Shown here: in pieces, positions 12,977 to 16,255 of the stretch | Layout of the letters: each line of letters starts with the position of its first letter | Numbering within the stretch: position 1 is the first letter of the stretch | From: JAMXLO01 sp041487355 | GTDB lineage: Bacteria; Pseudomonadota; Alphaproteobacteria; Acetobacterales; Acetobacteraceae | Length of the DNA stretch: 16,255 bases | NCBI GenBank assembly: GCA_041487355.1 | Contig: JBGPND010000109.1 | Span: 1 to 16,255 of the forward strand | Reading direction: 5' to 3' | Made by a program: the position numbers and the translations under genes | The notes under the pieces: model-generated | The model's database searches: none | Seen by the model: only the letters and a program-made list of their open reading frames with translations | Told to the model about the DNA's origin: nothing

Positions 12977-15900
12977 ATGACCTCAGGAAAATGGCAGTTC
13001 TGGATCGATCGCGGCGGCACGTTCACCGATATCGTCGCACGCGATCCGGACGGACGGCTCTCCACCCATAAGCTGCTGAGCGAAAATCCCAGCCGCTACC
13101 GCGACGCAGCGATCGCCGGCATCAAGACCGTGCTCGGCACCAAGCTGGACGCGCCGATCCCGCCCGGCGTGGTGGAAGCGGTCAAGATGGGGACCACCGT
13201 CGCCACCAACGCGCTGCTGGAGCGCAAGGGCGAGCGCACGCTGCTGGTGGTGAACCGCGGCTTCGCCGATGCGTTGCGCATCGGCAACCAGGCCCGTCCG
13301 CGCCTGTTCGACCTGGCGATCACGCTGCCGTCGATGCTGTACGAAGACGTGGTGGAGATCGCCGGCCGCGTCGGCGTCGACGGCGAGGAAATCGAAACGC
13401 TGGGCGAACACGCCGCCCGCACGGCGTTGGCCCGCGCGCGCGCCAAGGGAATCACCGCCTGCGCCATCGTGCTGATGCACGCCTGGAAATACCCCGAGCA
13501 TGAGCGCCGCCTGGCGGAGCTCGCACGTGAAGCCGGCTTCGCCCAGGTCTCCGCCAGCCATGCGGTCAGCCCGCTGCTGCGGCTGATCCCGCGCGGCGAC
13601 ACCACAGTGGTCGACGCGTATCTCTCGCCCATCCTGCGGCGCTATGTCGAACAGGTGGCGGCGGAGCTCGCCGGCGTGCGGCTGTTTTTCATGCAATCGA
13701 ACGGTGGATTGGCGGACGCCGCCGGCTTTCACGGCAAGGACGCGATCCTCTCCGGGCCCGCCGGCGGCATCGTCGGCGCCGCGCGCACCGCCGCGATGGC
13801 CGGGCTCGATCGCATCATCAGCTTCGACATGGGCGGCACGTCGACCGACGTCGCGCTCTACGCCGGCGGCTTCGAGCGCGCCTTCGAGACCGCGGTGGCC
13901 GGCGTGCGCATGCGAGCGCCGATGATGGCGATCAACACGGTGGCGGCGGGCGGCGGTTCGATCCTGCATTTCGACGGCACGCGTTTCCGCGTCGGCCCGG
14001 ATTCCGCCGGCGCCGATCCGGGTCCCGCGTGTTATCGAAACGGCGGACCGCTGACGGTGACCGATGCCAATGTCTGCGTCGGCAAGATCCAGTCACGCCA
14101 CTTCCCGGCGATCTTCGGCCCCAATGGCGATCGACCGCTCGATGTCGATATCGTGACGGCGAAGTTTTCCGCCCTTGCCGACGAGATCGCGCAGGCCACC
14201 GACCAGCGGCGCACGCCGCGCCAAGTGGCGGAGGGATTCCTGCAGATCGCGGTTGCCAACATGGCGAATGCGATCAAGCAGGTGTCGGTGCAGAAGGGCC
14301 ACGACGCCACTCGCTTCGCGCTGCAATGCTTCGGCGGCGCCGGCGGCCAGCATGCCTGCCTGGTCGCCGATGCGCTTGGCATGGAGACGGTCTTCATCCA
14401 CCCCTATGCCGGCGTGCTCTCCGCCTATGGCATGGGTCTTGCTGACCAGACGGTCATGCGCGAACAGGCCGTGGAAATTCCATTCGAGACGCATGCCATG
14501 GCGGAGTTGGCGGAGGTCGCCGATCGGCTGGCCACCGAGGCGATGGCGGCGCTCGCCGCGCAAGGCGCCGATCCCGCGCGCATCGCCGCGCACCGCAACC
14601 TGCATCTGCGCTATGCCGGCACCGAAGCGGCATTGATCGTACCATTGCGCAGCGAACCGGAGATCGCCGCGGATTTCACCGCGGCACATCGTGCACGCTT
14701 CGGCTTCGCCACGCCGGACCGACAGATGGTGGTGGAAGCGGTCGCGGTCGAGGCGATCTCGCCTGGCGATACGGTGCAGGAAGCGACGCTGGCCGCTCGC
14801 ATCAGTGGCGCACCGCAGCCAATCGACAGCATCCAGATCTTCACCGGCGACGCGGAGCATGCCGCGCCGGTGTTCGATCGCACCGCCCTGCTGGCGAGTG
14901 ATCGCATCGCCGGACCGGCGCTGATCCGCGAAGCCAATGCCACCACGGTGGTGGAGCCCGGCTGGACGGCGGAGATCACCAGGCTCGACCACATGACGCT
15001 GCATCGCACCGAGCCGCTCGCGACGCGGGTGCCGGCTGGCAGCGATCGACCCGACCCAGTTCTGCTCGAGCTGTTCAACAACCTGTTCATGAACGTCGCG
15101 GAACAGACCGGCGCGGTGCTGCAGAACACCGCGATGAGCGTCAACATCAAGGAGCGGCTGGACTTCTCCTGCGCCATCTTCGACGCGCAGGGCTTTCTGG
15201 TGGCGAATGCGCCGCACGTGCCGGTGCATCTCGGCGCCATGGGCGAAAGCGTGCGCACCGTGCTGAACAACCGGCGTGCCTCGTTGAAACCCGGCGACGT
15301 GGTGGCGCTGAACAACCCGTTCAACGGCGGCACCCATCTGCCCGACGTCACGGTGATCACGCCGATGTTCGACGATGCCGGCGGGAAAATCCTGTTCTTC
15401 GTCGGCAGCCGCGGCCATCACGCCGATATCGGCGGCATCACGCCCGGCTCCACGCCGCCTGCTTCGCGCACGCTGGAAGAGGAAGGCGTGGTGATCGACG
15501 ACTTCCTGCTGGTGGACGGCGGGCATTTCCGCGAGGCCGAGCTGCGCGCCCTGCTGGCTGGCGCGAAATATCCGGCGCGCAGTCCCGACGTGAACGTCGC
15601 CGACATCAAGGCGCAGGTGGCGGCGAACGAGAAGGGCGTGCAGGAGCTGCAACGGGTGGTCGCACTGCATGGCTGGCTGACGGTCAGCGCCTATATGCGC
15701 CACGTGATGGACAACGCCGAGGAGTCGGTGCGCCGGGTGATCGACCGCATCGGCAGCGGATCGTTCGAATACACCATGGACAGTGGCCTGCCGCTCCGCG
15801 TCGCGGTCAGTGTCGATCGTGCCAGCCGCAGTGCCGTGGTGGATTTCACCGGCACCGGCCGGCAGAGCGAGGGCAACTTCAACTCGCCGCCTGCCGTTAC

Positions 15901-16255
15901 GCGAGCCGCGGTGCTGTATGTGTTCCGCTGCCTCGTAGCGGATGACATCCCGCTGAACGACGGCTGCCTGAAGCCGCTGCGTCTGATCATCCCGCCCGGC
16001 ACCTTCCTCTCGCCAGCGCCAGGCGCCGCGGTGGTGGCCGGCAACACCGAAGTGTCGCAGGCCACCTGCAACGCCCTGTTCGGCGCGCTGAGGCCGATCG
16101 CCTGCTCGCAGGCCACGATGAACAACTTCCTGTTCGGCGACGCGCACCGGCAGTACTACGAGACCATCTGCGGCGGCACCGGCGCCGGGCCGGGATTCCA
16201 TGGCACATCGGCGATCCACTCGCACATGACCAATACGCGCATGACCGATCCCGAG
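12977..16255 (+). CDS. fused HyuA-HyuB hydantoinase/5-oxoprolinase, 3' end outside window
   Basis: An open frame of 1093 codons with no stop before the window edge. Residues 1 to about 690 are the hydantoinase A/oxoprolinase half: DRGGTFTD at 11-18, GTTVATNALLERKG near 72, SGPAGG at 259-264, FDMGGTSTDV at 283-292 and AGGGSI at 324-329, the ATP-grasping ASKHA-type motifs. From about residue 693 the hydantoinase B half begins (LLELFNNLFMNVAEQTGAVL), with NNPFNGGTHLPDV at 779-791 and GSRGHHADIGG at 810-820. The single-chain A-B layout is that of ATP-dependent 5-oxoprolinase (about 1,200-1,290 aa), so roughly 100-200 residues are missing. Other members act on hydantoins or acetophenone, so the substrate is open. 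AGGAG lies 5 nt before the ATG. It is downstream of the creatininase gene and likely part of the same pathway. Confidence 0.93.
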   Translation, partial: MTSGKWQFWIDRGGTFTDIVARDPDGRLSTHKLLSENPSRYRDAAIAGIKTVLGTKLDAPIPPGVVEAVKMGTTVATNALLERKGERTLLVVNRGFADALRIGNQARPRLFDLAITLPSMLYEDVVEIAGRVGVDGEEIETLGEHAARTALARARAKGITACAIVLMHAWKYPEHERRLAELAREAGFAQVSASHAVSPLLRLIPRGDTTVVDAYLSPILRRYVEQVAAELAGVRLFFMQSNGGLADAAGFHGKDAILSGPAGGIVGAARTAAMAGLDRIISFDMGGTSTDVALYAGGFERAFETAVAGVRMRAPMMAINTVAAGGGSILHFDGTRFRVGPDSAGADPGPACYRNGGPLTVTDANVCVGKIQSRHFPAIFGPNGDRPLDVDIVTAKFSALADEIAQATDQRRTPRQVAEGFLQIAVANMANAIKQVSVQKGHDATRFALQCFGGAGGQHACLVADALGMETVFIHPYAGVLSAYGMGLADQTVMREQAVEIPFETHAMAELAEVADRLATEAMAALAAQGADPARIAAHRNLHLRYAGTEAALIVPLRSEPEIAADFTAAHRARFGFATPDRQMVVEAVAVEAISPGDTVQEATLAARISGAPQPIDSIQIFTGDAEHAAPVFDRTALLASDRIAGPALIREANATTVVEPGWTAEITRLDHMTLHRTEPLATRVPAGSDRPDPVLLELFNNLFMNVAEQTGAVLQNTAMSVNIKERLDFSCAIFDAQGFLVANAPHVPVHLGAMGESVRTVLNNRRASLKPGDVVALNNPFNGGTHLPDVTVITPMFDDAGGKILFFVGSRGHHADIGGITPGSTPPASRTLEEEGVVIDDFLLVDGGHFREAELRALLAGAKYPARSPDVNVADIKAQVAANEKGVQELQRVVALHGWLTVSAYMRHVMDNAEESVRRVIDRIGSGSFEYTMDSGLPLRVAVSVDRASRSAVVDFTGTGRQSEGNFNSPPAVTRAAVLYVFRCLVADDIPLNDGCLKPLRLIIPPGTFLSPAPGAAVVAGNTEVSQATCNALFGALRPIACSQATMNNFLFGDAHRQYYETICGGTGAGPGFHGTSAIHSHMTNTRMTDPE

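Noticed and set aside
14093..16225. Long minus-strand open frame (710 codons) opposite the hydantoinase gene
   Set aside because: It is antisense to a gene with clear HyuA/HyuB motifs. The translation is rich in Arg, His, Ala and Gly with no family motif, as expected from a GC-rich shadow frame.

Overview
The window is 16.3 kb of GC-rich bacterial DNA. Dense coding, alphaproteobacterial-type enzyme families, Hint-domain gene debris and several kinds of hairpin repeat suggest an alphaproteobacterium, perhaps Rhodospirillales/Acetobacteraceae. That placement is an inference from gene style; no rRNA or marker gene is present. I see no tRNA, rRNA, CRISPR array, transposase or phage gene.

Left part (1-5111): mostly unrelated metabolic genes. 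A 29-bp hairpin repeat lies at the left edge. An NAD-dependent epimerase/dehydratase (minus) is divergent from a small exported hydrophobic protein (plus), which is followed by a single-domain cupin (plus). The cupin converges on an isochorismatase-family hydrolase (minus), and a perfect 38-bp inverted repeat sits between their stops. Next comes a two-gene minus unit, a 59-aa unknown protein and a type B carboxylesterase. A 64-aa two-helix membrane protein (plus) follows, preceded by a good match to a sigma-54 (-24/-12) promoter. The esterase and the 64-aa gene lie between two direct copies of one 48-nt repeat.

Middle (5112-5916): decayed sequence. Minus-strand remnants resemble a large secreted protein: an N-terminal piece, a possible subtilase-like piece and a Hint-domain piece, joined out of frame or across a stop.

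Right part (5981-16255): two divergent catabolic-looking blocks. The minus block, in transcription order, is a ThDP-dependent acetolactate-synthase-like enzyme, a CNT nucleoside transporter, a small exported protein and a secreted phosphoesterase of the AcpA/phospholipase C type. The plus block is a PEP mutase/isocitrate lyase superfamily enzyme, a creatininase-family amidohydrolase and a fused HyuA-HyuB hydantoinase/oxoprolinase that runs off the right edge. Together they suggest uptake and hydrolysis of cyclic amide or ureide (possibly nucleoside-derived) compounds and C-C bond processing of the keto acids produced. The substrate is not determinable from sequence.

Between the PEP mutase-like and creatininase genes is a minus-strand scar. 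It has a ribosome binding site, 17 N-terminal codons and about 12 C-terminal codons that look like the two ends of a homoserine-dehydrogenase-like/SAF-domain oxidoreductase with its whole middle deleted. The most interesting signals are this scar, the sigma-54-type promoter in front of the tiny membrane protein, an in-frame hairpin repeat pair inside the esterase, and the mixture of hairpin repeat families. I found no clear evidence of an undescribed multi-gene system.
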